Source: CAVALG01 sp963630555 | Lineage (GTDB): Bacteria; Bacillota; Clostridia; Oscillospirales; Acutalibacteraceae | DNA length: 22,223 nucleotides | Reading direction: 5' to 3' | Assembly: GCA_963630555.1 (NCBI GenBank) | Contig: CAVGND010000029.1 | Coordinates: 1 to 22,223, forward strand | In this document: positions 1 to 7,854 of the stretch, in pieces | Numbering within the stretch: the stretch's first letter is position 1 | Layout: every line of letters begins with the position of its first letter | Program-made: the position numbers and the translations under genes | The notes under the pieces: generated by a model | What the model was told of the DNA's origin: nothing | The model's database searches: none | What the model saw: only the letters and a program-made list of their open reading frames with translations

Positions 1-428
1 TTTTTCTTCTGATTTTCAATCATCGCCTTAACTCTGTCGCTGTCATAGCGATGGCTTGCGTTTTCATAACCGTCGGTGATGATAACAAACATTGTGTGCT
101 CCGGAACATCTTCGGGGCGGGCGTACTTATGAATGTTACCGATATGATGAATAGCGCCGCCGATGGCGTCAATCAGCGCCGTTGCGCCGCGTGTAAAATA
201 ATCCCTTTCGGTCATTTTCGGGATTTCCGAAAGCTTTACTCTGTCGTGCAAAACTTCGCTGACATTATCGAACAAAACTGTAGAAACAAAGCATTCTCCG
301 CGCTGCTTTTTCTGCTTTTTAATAAGCGAATTGAAGCCGCCTATCGTATCGCTTTCAAGCCCTGCCATTGAGCCGCTGCGGTCGAGAATAAACACAAGCT
401 CCGTAATATTGTTTTTAACCTTTTTCAT
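1..428 (-). CDS. von Willebrand factor A domain protein (3' end beyond window)
   Basis: About 142 codons are visible; the C-terminus lies beyond base 1. The start is the ATG at 428-426, with a GGAGG ribosome site about 9 bases upstream. The protein has no signal peptide and begins almost at once with the VWA fold. The metal-site (MIDAS) motif D-R-S-G-S is at residues 16-20, the conserved Thr falls in RGAT at about residue 83, and the third metal ligand is the Asp of ITDG at about residue 119. All three MIDAS elements are therefore present, so Mg-dependent partner binding is likely; the partner is unknown. It is probably a cytosolic VWA protein of the kind found near tellurium-resistance-like or ADP-ribose genes. 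It lies 123 bases downstream of the HD hydrolase gene, and that gap holds two inverted repeats, so it may have its own control. The domain call is firm; the cellular role is not known. Confidence 0.85.
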   Translation of the reverse strand, partial: MKKVKNNITELVFILDRSGSMAGLESDTIGGFNSLIKKQKKQRGECFVSTVLFDNVSEVLHDRVKLSEIPKMTERDYFTRGATALIDAIGGAIHHIGNIHKYARPEDVPEHTMFVIITDGYENASHRYDSDRVKAMIENQKK

Positions 429-447
429 TTTGATTACCTCCAAAAAA

Positions 448-490
448 ATAATGTGATTGTCGGGTTTCTTAAACCTTACAATCACATTAT
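448..490 (-). promoter_or_regulatory. 13-bp perfect inverted repeat upstream of the VWA gene
   Basis: The arms at 448-460 and 478-490 are perfectly complementary over 13 bp. They enclose a 17-base centre that holds a further 5-bp stem (463-467 with 471-475). Read on the minus strand, the hairpin is followed by a run of seven T and then directly by the GGAGG of the VWA gene. A minus-strand TATAAT (486-491) overlaps the outer arm, but I see no good -35 box 17 bases upstream of it. Two readings are possible: a rather AT-rich intrinsic terminator/attenuator immediately in front of a ribosome site, or a dimeric repressor operator over a -10 element. The sequence does not decide between them. Confidence 0.55.
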
Positions 491-512
491 AGTCATACAG
501 AGGATCTGTTTG

Positions 513-529
513 GTCGCATCGTATGCGAC
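513..529. repeat. 7-bp inverted repeat with 3-base spacer
   Basis: The sequence gtcgcat-cgt-atgcgac is a perfect short palindrome in the gap between the HD hydrolase and VWA genes. It sits near where the -35 region of the possible TATAAT at 486-491 would be. There is no T-run after it on either strand, so a terminator is unlikely. A protein-binding site or a small RNA stem is possible. Confidence 0.4.
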
Positions 530-551
530 ATATATCAATATAAGAAATGCC

Positions 552-980
552 TTATTCATTCAACAGACGGATAGCCCGGCTGTACTTTTCATTCCGTTTC
601 AAGACTTTTTCATCTATTGTATCAAGTCTTGATAAATCGCTGTTGTGTTCCAAATCAGCAAGTTTGACAGCCCTTGCAATCGGGTTGTTTTTTATTTTCG
701 CCACATACTCCATATACGGTGTATCATCATTATGCGTCAGCAGTTCCAAAGCTTCTATCGCATTTGGCGGAAAGCCCATCTGTTTCAAATCCGCAACAGT
801 GTAATCCGTATCCTCAACCACATCGTGCAATAATGCCGCTATCGTTGTATCCTCATCCTTCATTTGCTCTGCCAGATGAAACGGGTGAAACACATACGGC
901 ATACCGCTTTTATCCGTTTGGTTTTTATGTGCCTCAAAACATAGTTTCAAAGCGGCTTTTGTTTTCTCTGTGTAGATCAT
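552..980 (-). CDS. Small HD-domain hydrolase of the SpoT/MESH1 type
   Basis: The protein has 142 residues. A longer frame is open upstream, but the ATG at 980 is the better start: it overlaps the stop of the preceding gene as ATGA (977-980), and the protein then begins where the HD fold begins. Residues expected to hold the metal are visible: His32, the His52-Asp53 pair in ALLHDVVEDT, Glu56-Asp57, and Asp109 in KLADLEHN with Asn113. This matches the hydrolase half of RelA/SpoT proteins and the stand-alone small alarmone hydrolases (MESH1 type). There is no synthetase or TGS/ACT domain. A (p)ppGpp 3'-pyrophosphohydrolase is possible, but related enzymes act on other nucleotides such as NADPH. 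Its place after macrodomain and ADP-ribosylglycohydrolase genes would suit a nucleotide or ADP-ribose substrate. The family is clear; the substrate is inferred. Confidence 0.82.
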   Translation of the reverse strand: MIYTEKTKAALKLCFEAHKNQTDKSGMPYVFHPFHLAEQMKDEDTTIAALLHDVVEDTDYTVADLKQMGFPPNAIEALELLTHNDDTPYMEYVAKIKNNPIARAVKLADLEHNSDLSRLDTIDEKVLKRNEKYSRAIRLLNE

Positions 981-1795
981 TTGCACGCCCCCATAAAATC
1001 GTCGATTATCTTTTTCAGTTCTTCCGGCAAATACTGTCGGACCTTTTTGACCAACTTGTCTGCTGATTTCTGATAGGTATTGTTTTCCGAATGCATATAA
1101 TAACTCCAAGCGACCGAACCCGTAATCGCCCCGACCGTATCGCTGTCGCCACCGATAGATATTGCATTACGAATTGCATCTTCAAAGCTGACAGATTCTA
1201 AAAAGCACTGCATTGCCTGCGGTACTGTTCCTTGACATGATTCATCGAAAAAGTAACTATCTCTGATTTCTTCAACCGATTTATCAAGCGGATAATAGTT
1301 TGAAGTAATAAAATCAGATATCTCTTTTTTGGAAGCACCCTGTCTTGCAAGAAACACTGCACCCGCAACGGCTTTGGCGCCCTTGATGCCTTCGGGGTGA
1401 TCGTGCGTCACCTCCGCCGATTCCTTGCCGAGTTGCAGTGCCTCTTCAAGTGAAGCGGCAATAATTCCGCACGGCGACACACGCATTGCCGAACCGTTAC
1501 CGAAACTTCCGTAAGGTTTCGGATTTTTCTCTTTAAGCCACTGAGCAAATTTCGCGCCGTATCCGCCCTTGGGATACGGATATTTTCCACCTGCAGCCTG
1601 CATTTCTGATATCAATATCGTTTTGAATTGTTCCGGCGATTTTCGGCTTTTCAATAATGCACTTGCCACTGCAACGGTCATAAGCGTATCATCGGTATAG
1701 CTGCATTTATCCGTAAATAATTTAAAATCTTTCGTTTTAATATTGTCAAACTCATACTGTGAGCCGACAACATCACCTATTATTGCCCCGTACAA
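977..1795 (-). CDS. ADP-ribosylglycohydrolase (DraG/ARH family)
   Basis: This 272-residue enzyme removes ADP-ribose from proteins or small molecules using two Mg ions. Metal and substrate motifs are all present: YTDDT at residues 33-37, the GNGSAMRV loop at 99-106, THDHPEG around residue 130, and GGDSDTVGAI at 215-224, whose Asp217, Asp219 and Thr220 complete the metal site. The length is normal for the bacterial family. The start appears to be TTG (1795-1793): an in-frame TGA lies six bases upstream, there is no in-frame ATG at the N-terminus, and the protein would begin correctly with the GAIIGD motif. The macrodomain gene ends 23 bases upstream, and the HD gene overlaps its 3' end by 4 bases, so the three are almost certainly one transcript. 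A TTG start may keep its expression low. Confidence 0.93.
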   Translation of the reverse strand: MYGAIIGDVVGSQYEFDNIKTKDFKLFTDKCSYTDDTLMTVAVASALLKSRKSPEQFKTILISEMQAAGGKYPYPKGGYGAKFAQWLKEKNPKPYGSFGNGSAMRVSPCGIIAASLEEALQLGKESAEVTHDHPEGIKGAKAVAGAVFLARQGASKKEISDFITSNYYPLDKSVEEIRDSYFFDESCQGTVPQAMQCFLESVSFEDAIRNAISIGGDSDTVGAITGSVAWSYYMHSENNTYQKSADKLVKKVRQYLPEELKKIIDDFMGACK

Positions 1796-1818
1796 AAAAT
1801 CACTTCATTTCTCTTATT

Positions 1819-2814
1819 TTACACACCCAAAAGAACCTGATCGAATGCGAAAAGGGCTTCATTGATTTCAAAAACATTGTAGTTTCCGTTCTTTATGAAA
1901 TACTCGATTATCACATCGAACTTGTTGCTGTGAGACAGGGCAAAACCCGCCTTCATCAAAAAGTCTTTTGTTTCGTCAAGACTCAATTCCAAGGCAATCG
2001 CAAAGGCAATAGCGGTCGGTTTGCTTGTCTTATAATTCACATCGGAGCGAATTTTGGAGAACAGTCTGCGGTCAACATTGGCTTTTTTGTAGACCTCGGC
2101 ATCAGACAAGCCCTTTTCATCAATTTTTCTGAGCAGCATTTGCGAAAAGCTTTCGTCCAACATATTCACTGCATCATCAAGGCTGAAAGCAGCCGCTGCC
2201 TTTGGCATTTCAATATCGGGCAACGCCGCTAAGTCTTCATCAAGCGAATAGGTGAGAAGCGCTGTACTTCTTCCGACATAATGCGTTTCGACATAGTATT
2301 CGTCTATGTATTCGGTAATATCGGCGATAAGCTTTTTGCTTACCTGAAAGCAATCCTTATCAAACACCACAATGTATACAAGCATATCGTGACCGAGCAG
2401 AAACTTGCCGATTTCATTTATCGCCACCTGTAAGGCTTCTTCCTTCGGGTAGCCGTATACGCCCGATGAAATCAGCGGAAAAGCAACTATCTCGCATTTA
2501 TTATCAAACGCTAATTTGAGCGATTCTCGGTAGCAAGATTCAAGTAATTCCCGTTCACCGGAATTTCCGCCCTTCCACTTCGGACCGACAGTATGGATTA
2601 CATATTTGCAGGGCAAATTATATCCCTTTGTGATTTTCGCCTGACCGGTTTTACAGCCGCCGAGCTTCATACATTCAAGCAATAAGCCTTTTCCGGCAGC
2701 TCTGTGTATTGCACCGTCAACACCTCCGCCGCCGAGCAAGGTCGAATTAGCGGCATTGACAATAGCGTCACATTTGATTTTGGTTATATCGTTTCGTATT
2801 ATTTGAAGCGGCAT
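1819..2814 (-). CDS. Macrodomain protein with C-terminal HTH-like helical domain
   Basis: This 331-residue protein starts at the ATG at 2814, with an AGGA-type ribosome site. Residues 1-160 form a macrodomain: NAAN at 20-23, the glycine loop GGGGVDGAI at 28-36, and the phosphate-binding loop SSGVYGYP at 116-123. These are features of MacroD-type enzymes, which deacetylate O-acetyl-ADP-ribose or hydrolyse mono-ADP-ribose from acidic residues. The remainder, from about residue 210, is helical. It contains a stretch (about 235-305) that reads like an XRE-type helix-turn-helix, although a DNA-binding role is not certain. It is the first gene of the ADP-ribose operon, with a promoter directly upstream. 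Macrodomains and ARH enzymes remove ADP-ribose from different linkages, so having both would broaden the set of targets reversed. The macrodomain call is firm; the tail is tentative. Confidence 0.92.
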   Translation of the reverse strand: MPLQIIRNDITKIKCDAIVNAANSTLLGGGGVDGAIHRAAGKGLLLECMKLGGCKTGQAKITKGYNLPCKYVIHTVGPKWKGGNSGERELLESCYRESLKLAFDNKCEIVAFPLISSGVYGYPKEEALQVAINEIGKFLLGHDMLVYIVVFDKDCFQVSKKLIADITEYIDEYYVETHYVGRSTALLTYSLDEDLAALPDIEMPKAAAAFSLDDAVNMLDESFSQMLLRKIDEKGLSDAEVYKKANVDRRLFSKIRSDVNYKTSKPTAIAFAIALELSLDETKDFLMKAGFALSHSNKFDVIIEYFIKNGNYNVFEINEALFAFDQVLLGV

Positions 2815-2862
2815 ATGCTTATCCTATCTCACTTTCGTTTTTCGTATAGTTTCATTGCCTTT

Positions 2863-2891
2863 ATTATATCAGAAACAATGTAAAACCTCAA
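2863..2891 (-). promoter_or_regulatory. Sigma-A-type promoter of the macrodomain operon
   Basis: On the minus strand a perfect TATAAT (2868-2863) is preceded by a 17-base spacer and TTGAGG (2891-2886), which matches the TTGACA consensus at four of six positions. Transcription would start near 2856 and give a leader of about 42 bases before the macrodomain ATG. It lies just downstream of the hairpin at 2905-2929, which fits the border between two transcription units. Confidence 0.7.
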
Positions 2892-2904
2892 GATTATACA
2901 TCAA

Positions 2905-2929
2905 ATGCCCCCGAAAAAATCGGAGGCAT
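2905..2929 (-). terminator. Probable intrinsic terminator after the OmpA-lipoprotein gene
   Basis: The arms at 2905-2914 and 2920-2929 form a 10-bp stem with a five-base loop. On the minus-strand RNA all positions pair, one of them as G-U; on the plus strand that position is a mismatch. The stem is GC-rich in its centre and is followed on the minus strand by a T-containing but interrupted stretch. It lies about 120 bases past the stop of the lipoprotein gene and 14 bases before the -35 box of the next promoter. The position and the strand bias of the pairing support a terminator for the right-hand unit; the weak T-run lowers confidence. Confidence 0.5.
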
Positions 2930-3046
2930 GAGATAAATCCGCTCGGCAAATATCACTGATTGCTCAAACTGTGAAATATTGCCCGATATTCCGTAATCAA
3001 TATGACAGTTTTATAATCGGGTCATACTTGCCGGCAATGTTTATTA

Positions 3047-4951
3047 CTATTCTGCATTCACCATAAATCTAAACGAAACACGCCTTGAAGCGTCCATGTC
3101 CACACTTCCGTCAGCCTTGTAAACCGGTTTGCTGTTAGAATAACCCACTGCTTCAAATTTATCACCGATTGCCGACACATTAATGCCGGTTTCAGCTGAC
3201 AGGCAATAATTCTTAACATTTGCCGCACGTTCTTCCGAAAGTTGCAAGCCGCTTGCATATGTACTTCCGCTAACCGGAGCGGTATGCCCCTCAATCATTG
3301 TTTTAGTTATAAAAGACTCATACTTATCGGAGCCGACAACGGTTGTATATGCCTTAATAAACTTGTTTAGGAAAGTCTTGCCTTCGTCGGTCAATTCTGC
3401 GGAATCTCCCCCGAACAGTATCGATGAATCAAGAGCAATCTCTCCGCTTTCTTTGTTTACGGTTACATTGATACCTTCACCTTTGAACGCTTCGGACAGT
3501 TCATCAAACAGGTCGCTTTTTTTACTTGTGACATCTTTTAACAATGCGCTCGATTCAATCAAATAGATGTCTGCGCCGCCGTTATATATCGCATATACAT
3601 AATATGCGGTTTCGCTTTTTGCCACGCTTTTGTAATTACTGTATCCCTCAAGAAGTTTCTTGCCGGTCATGGTATCCACTAAATCATACAAATAATTAGC
3701 GTTACTTGTTTTCACAATCCAAGGCGCAAAACCGGTGCCCTCTTCTATTGTATAATCCTGATCTTTGTATGAATAATAATAGGTCTTGCCGTCTTTTTTT
3801 TCGGAAATTAAGAAATAATCGTCTGAAACCGTATGTTCATCATCATATGGACCGTTAAAATACACTTTGCCGTCTTTATCTATAAGCGTATAATATCCGT
3901 CATTCCGAAGCATATAATATTGACCGAAGACCTTATCCGTTCGAACGGATTTATAAGTGCCGTCAATAATATTCTTGCCTTTTAAATTGTAAATCTTATT
4001 GTTGCAACTAAATATCTCACCGTAGACAGTCATTAATTCATCAAATTCCGATGATAATATATTGCCTTTATTGTCCATAACTACATATTTAGTGGCATCA
4101 TCCGAATACTTTATTCCGATATAGTATCCTTCTTGTTCATATGTCGGAACAAATCCCCCGAGGTCGTATTCAAATAAGAGTTTACCGTCGGCATCATAAA
4201 GTTCGCCGGTTTTGCTTTCAACAGTATATGAACCGTCGTCAAAGAATTTCTTGATATCGGTTACGGGTGTACCGTTTTCGTCGACGGTGATACTGTTTCC
4301 TTCAGAATTTTTATAGCGGATAAATCTTCCTTTGACAACGAGAGTTTGATCGTCTGTGCCGGAAACATTGGGAACAATTCTTTTGTTCACAATATCATAC
4401 ACATACCATGTTCCGGTATAGTGCTCCCAACCGTCCGAATTTTGAAAAGCTATCCTGCAAAAATAATTGTCTGAGCAGCTTACAAGGCAGTTATCTTCCG
4501 TATATGTTATAGCTGTAACAGAGGCAACCTTTATATACCTTTCATTTTCTACATAAAAAGCCGCATAACCTTCGGGGACTACCGTGTTGCCTTTCCCGTC
4601 AATCAGTTTTGACGAATTCCATCCCGAAACATCGCTTGCTGACGCAGGTTTTTTGCTCCAAACCTGAAAATAATCTTCAACATCACGAACCACTTCATAA
4701 ATCGTGCCGGTTTCATATAAGCCGTTTAATGTAGCCACTCCGTACATACCGTCCGATTCGTAATAAATGCCGCCGTCTGCCGTTTCGAATTGTTCTGTTG
4801 TGGTATATCCGACTTTTTCGGCAACCAAATAATCCGAAAATGTACCGTTGACCTTATTCTTGTTTTTATCAACAACCTTTCCGCAACCGGTAAACAATCC
4901 GAAAATTAAGATGATTGCTAAAACTGAAGCCGTGATTCGTATTTTTTTCAT
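3047..4951 (-). CDS. Large lipoprotein with WG-like repeats and C-terminal OmpA/MotB domain
   Basis: This 634-residue protein begins with a lipoprotein signal peptide: a KK-x-R head, a hydrophobic run, and the lipobox FTGC with the lipid-bearing Cys at residue 23. The middle (about 35-470) is built of short beta units such as YVVMDNKGN, YTLIDKDGK and NKIYNLKGK, which resemble WG/beta-propeller repeats. The last 130 residues or so match the OmpA-like peptidoglycan-binding fold: ILFGGDSAELTDEG, the MIEGHTAP segment, the QLSEERAANVKNY helix and the ending ASRRVSFRF. It would be tethered to the outer face of the membrane and hold the cell wall. It is the last gene of the zinc-ribbon cluster, 75 bases after the previous gene; that AT-rich gap may hold a weak promoter, but no clear -35 box is seen. 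OmpA-type domains are less usual in single-membrane bacteria. Confidence 0.85.
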   Translation of the reverse strand: MKKIRITASVLAIILIFGLFTGCGKVVDKNKNKVNGTFSDYLVAEKVGYTTTEQFETADGGIYYESDGMYGVATLNGLYETGTIYEVVRDVEDYFQVWSKKPASASDVSGWNSSKLIDGKGNTVVPEGYAAFYVENERYIKVASVTAITYTEDNCLVSCSDNYFCRIAFQNSDGWEHYTGTWYVYDIVNKRIVPNVSGTDDQTLVVKGRFIRYKNSEGNSITVDENGTPVTDIKKFFDDGSYTVESKTGELYDADGKLLFEYDLGGFVPTYEQEGYYIGIKYSDDATKYVVMDNKGNILSSEFDELMTVYGEIFSCNNKIYNLKGKNIIDGTYKSVRTDKVFGQYYMLRNDGYYTLIDKDGKVYFNGPYDDEHTVSDDYFLISEKKDGKTYYYSYKDQDYTIEEGTGFAPWIVKTSNANYLYDLVDTMTGKKLLEGYSNYKSVAKSETAYYVYAIYNGGADIYLIESSALLKDVTSKKSDLFDELSEAFKGEGINVTVNKESGEIALDSSILFGGDSAELTDEGKTFLNKFIKAYTTVVGSDKYESFITKTMIEGHTAPVSGSTYASGLQLSEERAANVKNYCLSAETGINVSAIGDKFEAVGYSNSKPVYKADGSVDMDASRRVSFRFMVNAE

Positions 4952-5026
4952 ATGAACACCTATTCCTTCTTACAGTATTATATTTATTTATAAAACTTTA
5001 TTATAAAGATTTCCGATATTACAAAT

Positions 5027-6040
5027 TTATCTTTTTAAAAATGCATTATATTGCTCATCAATCTTACTGAAAGTAATAACGGCTGCTATACCTGCAGCTA
5101 ACCACCAAAACGGAGGAGTAGCACCAAAAGCAATCGACACGATAAATTCGATAATACTCAAAATCAAAATCAGAATCGCGCAAACTTTACTCTTAGCCAA
5201 ATGCATACCCAACGCAAATGCAGCCAAAACCAGAGCGTCGATAATGCCAAACGGATTTAATAAACAGGATACTATGAATGTCAATCCCGCGCAGACATAG
5301 CATAGAATAGCAATGCCCGTAATATTCCTTCTCAGTGAAGGTTGAGCGTACTTGTCTATAAACTCTTTTCTGCTGACATAATAGCCGGGCGGAGGCACCG
5401 GATTTTCCGAATTACAGCCAAAAGCGTTCGGCTGCGGAAAAGCGTCTTGAGGGGATTGCCGCGTCTGTGATGTAACTGTTGTTTCCCCTTTGGTGCATTT
5501 CCGACCGCAAACAGTGCAAAACAGTGCCCCTTCCGGCAACCTGCTTCCGCATTCATTACAAAACGCAGAATTGTTTGCTGCCGTAGGTTGTACCGTATTT
5601 TCATTCATAACACTTGTTTCTTCAGCATTAAGCAATTGCGTTTCATTATCATCTGTTGAAACATAATTGTTTTGAACAGATGCACAAGGATAATCAGGAT
5701 TCCGCATGGCAAAATTCGACAAAATACCCTCAATATTACTTATACGCTTTTTCCATGGCCCTTTTGTCGCACAGGCAACAAAGCCGCTAAGCCCCAGTTC
5801 ACCGACATATACGCCCGGTAAAAACGCAAATTTCATCCATGTTTCCATTCTTATCGTATTATTGCAATATGAAAATTTAAAGAATGTAGGATTTGACAGC
5901 ATTCCTTTCCCTTTTTTGTAAACATTTTCGCCATCGTAATTTATGTATTCATAACCTTCAGACACAAAATATTGATTTATCGCCGAATATACGGTTTGAG
6001 GATCAATGGATGATTTAAAGTCCCTGATATAGCGAGCCAT
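5027..6040 (-). CDS. Zinc-ribbon membrane protein with N-terminal soluble domain
   Basis: The protein has 337 residues, with a strong GAGGAGG ribosome site before the ATG at 6040. Residues 1-115 form a cytosolic alpha/beta domain that I do not recognise. After a low-complexity stretch comes one zinc ribbon with Cys161, Cys164, Cys175 and Cys178. A proline-rich linker then leads to about four membrane segments (roughly 239-262, 265-283, 286-305 and 311-325) and a short charged tail. The fold order is soluble domain, ribbon, membrane, unlike its neighbours, which mostly have the ribbon at the very start. It follows the next upstream gene by only 16 bases and so shares its transcript. Function is unknown; the ribbon may mediate assembly with the other ribbon proteins of this locus. 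Confidence 0.83.
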   Translation of the reverse strand: MARYIRDFKSSIDPQTVYSAINQYFVSEGYEYINYDGENVYKKGKGMLSNPTFFKFSYCNNTIRMETWMKFAFLPGVYVGELGLSGFVACATKGPWKKRISNIEGILSNFAMRNPDYPCASVQNNYVSTDDNETQLLNAEETSVMNENTVQPTAANNSAFCNECGSRLPEGALFCTVCGRKCTKGETTVTSQTRQSPQDAFPQPNAFGCNSENPVPPPGYYVSRKEFIDKYAQPSLRRNITGIAILCYVCAGLTFIVSCLLNPFGIIDALVLAAFALGMHLAKSKVCAILILILSIIEFIVSIAFGATPPFWWLAAGIAAVITFSKIDEQYNAFLKR

Positions 6041-6056
6041 ATAATTTCCTCCTCAA

Positions 6057-6953
6057 TTATTTCACGGTTGTTATATTGCTTACCAAATCATCAATATATT
6101 CCGAATCAACACCGGCCGCGCAAATAAAAATCATATAATCATCCTGTTTTCTCACATAAAACGTGTTGGCAAAATCGCCATAATCGTTATTAAATTCACA
6201 CTCTGCTTTTGCATAGGTGTAGCCGGCAATGTTTGCCGTGAAATATGTGTCGGGTGTTTTATATGTTACGCCGGATGCCGACTTAAGAGATTCCATTGCC
6301 GAATCAAGATATTCCTCTTCATCATAAGCCGAGGCAGACGGAAGTTTTTCATAGCAAATATATATCAAACCCAGCGTATCATCAGACAGAAAATACATCC
6401 CGCATTCAGTACTTGAATTTTCAGCAGCCGAATAGTGGGACAAATCAGCGTCAGAGAATCCTTCGGGTAATTCAAACTGAATATCCGCCCATTTATTTGT
6501 ATAAACAGAGCCGTCAAAAGAACCTTTTGAATAACTTACTTTTTTAGAATCGCTTCCCGAATTATTTGATATGCCGCCGGTGCTGTACTTATTTTTTGCG
6601 GTATCATCTCCGTACCCCTGATTTTGGAATACCTTTTCGGCCACCATGCCGATAACGGCAAGCACGATCACGGCGGCTGCCACAATACCGATAATCAAGC
6701 CCGTTTTCTTTTTCTTCGGCTGATTTTGCGGGACAGGCGGCTGCCACGCCTGATTTGCCTGTGCCGGATTATTGTATTGCTCCTGCGCCTGCCCGTTCTG
6801 AAATTCATTATTATTCAAGTTATTCGGCACTTGCGGGTTATTTGTAATCGGTTCCTGCCGGTTGTTCGTGATAAATTCCGAACTTCCGCACACCTGACAG
6901 AATTTAGCATCATTCGGCACATTAGCGCCGCACGATTTACATTGTTTATTCAT
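6057..6953 (-). CDS. Zinc-ribbon, single-pass membrane protein with extracellular domain
   Basis: The protein has 298 residues, with a ribosome site GAGGAG before the ATG at 6953. The N-terminus is a zinc ribbon (Cys5, Cys8, Cys19, Cys22). It is followed by an Asn/Gln/Pro-rich linker to about residue 78, a KKKK stop and one membrane helix (about 84-106). The remaining 190 residues lie outside the cell: a Ser/Gly-rich stalk, then a compact domain that starts near WADIQFELPEGF, a pattern seen in many Gram-positive surface domains of unknown role. The topology is ribbon inside and domain outside. The 119-base gap upstream of it, after the small lipoprotein gene, holds no clear promoter. I cannot assign a function; its architecture matches other ribbon-TM-ectodomain proteins in this cluster. 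Confidence 0.85.
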   Translation of the reverse strand: MNKQCKSCGANVPNDAKFCQVCGSSEFITNNRQEPITNNPQVPNNLNNNEFQNGQAQEQYNNPAQANQAWQPPVPQNQPKKKKTGLIIGIVAAAVIVLAVIGMVAEKVFQNQGYGDDTAKNKYSTGGISNNSGSDSKKVSYSKGSFDGSVYTNKWADIQFELPEGFSDADLSHYSAAENSSTECGMYFLSDDTLGLIYICYEKLPSASAYDEEEYLDSAMESLKSASGVTYKTPDTYFTANIAGYTYAKAECEFNNDYGDFANTFYVRKQDDYMIFICAAGVDSEYIDDLVSNITTVK

Positions 6954-7072
6954 TTATCATTTCTCCTCATCAGATTATATATAACAGCATAATAATTCGC
7001 TTTATGCCCCTGTATACCGGTTTTTATCCGGAAACCTTATCGTTGATTTCATCAAGCAATTCCCGAATTGCA

Positions 7073-7771
7073 TCACTTGTATTCGGGAATAGTAAAGCCG
7101 CTTAATTTGTATTCACTGAGGGTGCAAGTCATCGAGCCGTCTTCCATCTTTATTTTCGAAAGCAACCCTGTGTCTTTGTTTATCATTATTTCGGCTGCTT
7201 TTTCGCCGTTTTCATAAACATCATACGCATATGCCTCACCTGTCCCAACCATATTGAAGCCTTCCTTCTTTTTGTATTCCACGCCTTCGGCATCTTTAAA
7301 TCCGTTTATAAACATAGCCACCAATTCCATATGAGTGTCTATTTCATTTTCGGCTTCATCATAGGACAATGTCGCCAAAGAGAATTTCTCCTGCAGTGCG
7401 GATTTTTCATATTTTTTAATTTCTGTATCTCCGACCTCATATACTATCTCATTGTTTTTCAGCATACCGTTTGAAACATACAAAAGGTATGTTTCATCCG
7501 TGATTTGATCAACCGCATATTCAAATTCTTTTGTTTCGCCGTCGCTTGTCAAAATAAATCTTAAATACAGTTCGTCGGTGCTTTCGGGATTAAATGTTTT
7601 CTCGGGTTCAGACAATGTTTCGCCGACCGCAACCTCTTTTTGGCTTTTGCTTTGAGAATCGGAGCTCTTGCTGCTGACGGTTTCTGTTTTGCCGCTTTTC
7701 TTGCTGTTTCCGCATGCGCACAAAGAAAATAAAAGAGTTAAAGTTATAATGGCTGCAATAATTCGTTTCAT
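7073..7771 (-). CDS. Small lipoprotein, probably LolA-like fold
   Basis: This 232-residue protein has a clear lipoprotein signal peptide ending in LCAC, with the lipid-bearing Cys at residue 20. A Ser/Lys-rich spacer to about residue 50 is followed by a beta-rich domain. That domain alternates strands of the type EFEYAVDQ, TYLLYVSNG, AYAYDVYENG and AEIMINKDTG. This resembles the open half-barrel of LolA/LppX-like lipoproteins that bind lipids or peptides, but the match is by pattern only. The start at 7771 has an AAGGAA ribosome site. It is the only protein between two zinc-ribbon genes that lacks a ribbon, and it would sit on the outer face of the membrane with the ectodomains of its neighbours. 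Confidence 0.8.
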   Translation of the reverse strand: MKRIIAAIITLTLLFSLCACGNSKKSGKTETVSSKSSDSQSKSQKEVAVGETLSEPEKTFNPESTDELYLRFILTSDGETKEFEYAVDQITDETYLLYVSNGMLKNNEIVYEVGDTEIKKYEKSALQEKFSLATLSYDEAENEIDTHMELVAMFINGFKDAEGVEYKKKEGFNMVGTGEAYAYDVYENGEKAAEIMINKDTGLLSKIKMEDGSMTCTLSEYKLSGFTIPEYK

Positions 7772-7854
7772 AATATGTAAATTCCTTTCTTAATAGATAA
7801 ATGGATTTTTTCTTAATACAGACATAAAGTGATTGAAAAAATGAAAATCATATA

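Noticed and set aside
51..371. Plus-strand open frame over the VWA gene, and many others over the minus-strand genes
   Set aside because: They mirror the coding frames of well-supported minus-strand genes, lack ribosome sites and show no family motifs.
4977..5006. Promoter before the OmpA-lipoprotein gene
   Set aside because: A TATAAT is present at 4982-4977, but the region is so AT-rich that -10-like strings are expected, and no acceptable -35 box lies 16-18 bases upstream.
7024..7103. A short minus-strand frame reading like a protein tail (SDAIRELLDEINDKVSG) after the small lipoprotein
   Set aside because: It is only about 25 codons, overlaps the end of the lipoprotein gene in another frame and has no start. 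It could be the fossil end of a lost gene, but chance is a fair explanation.
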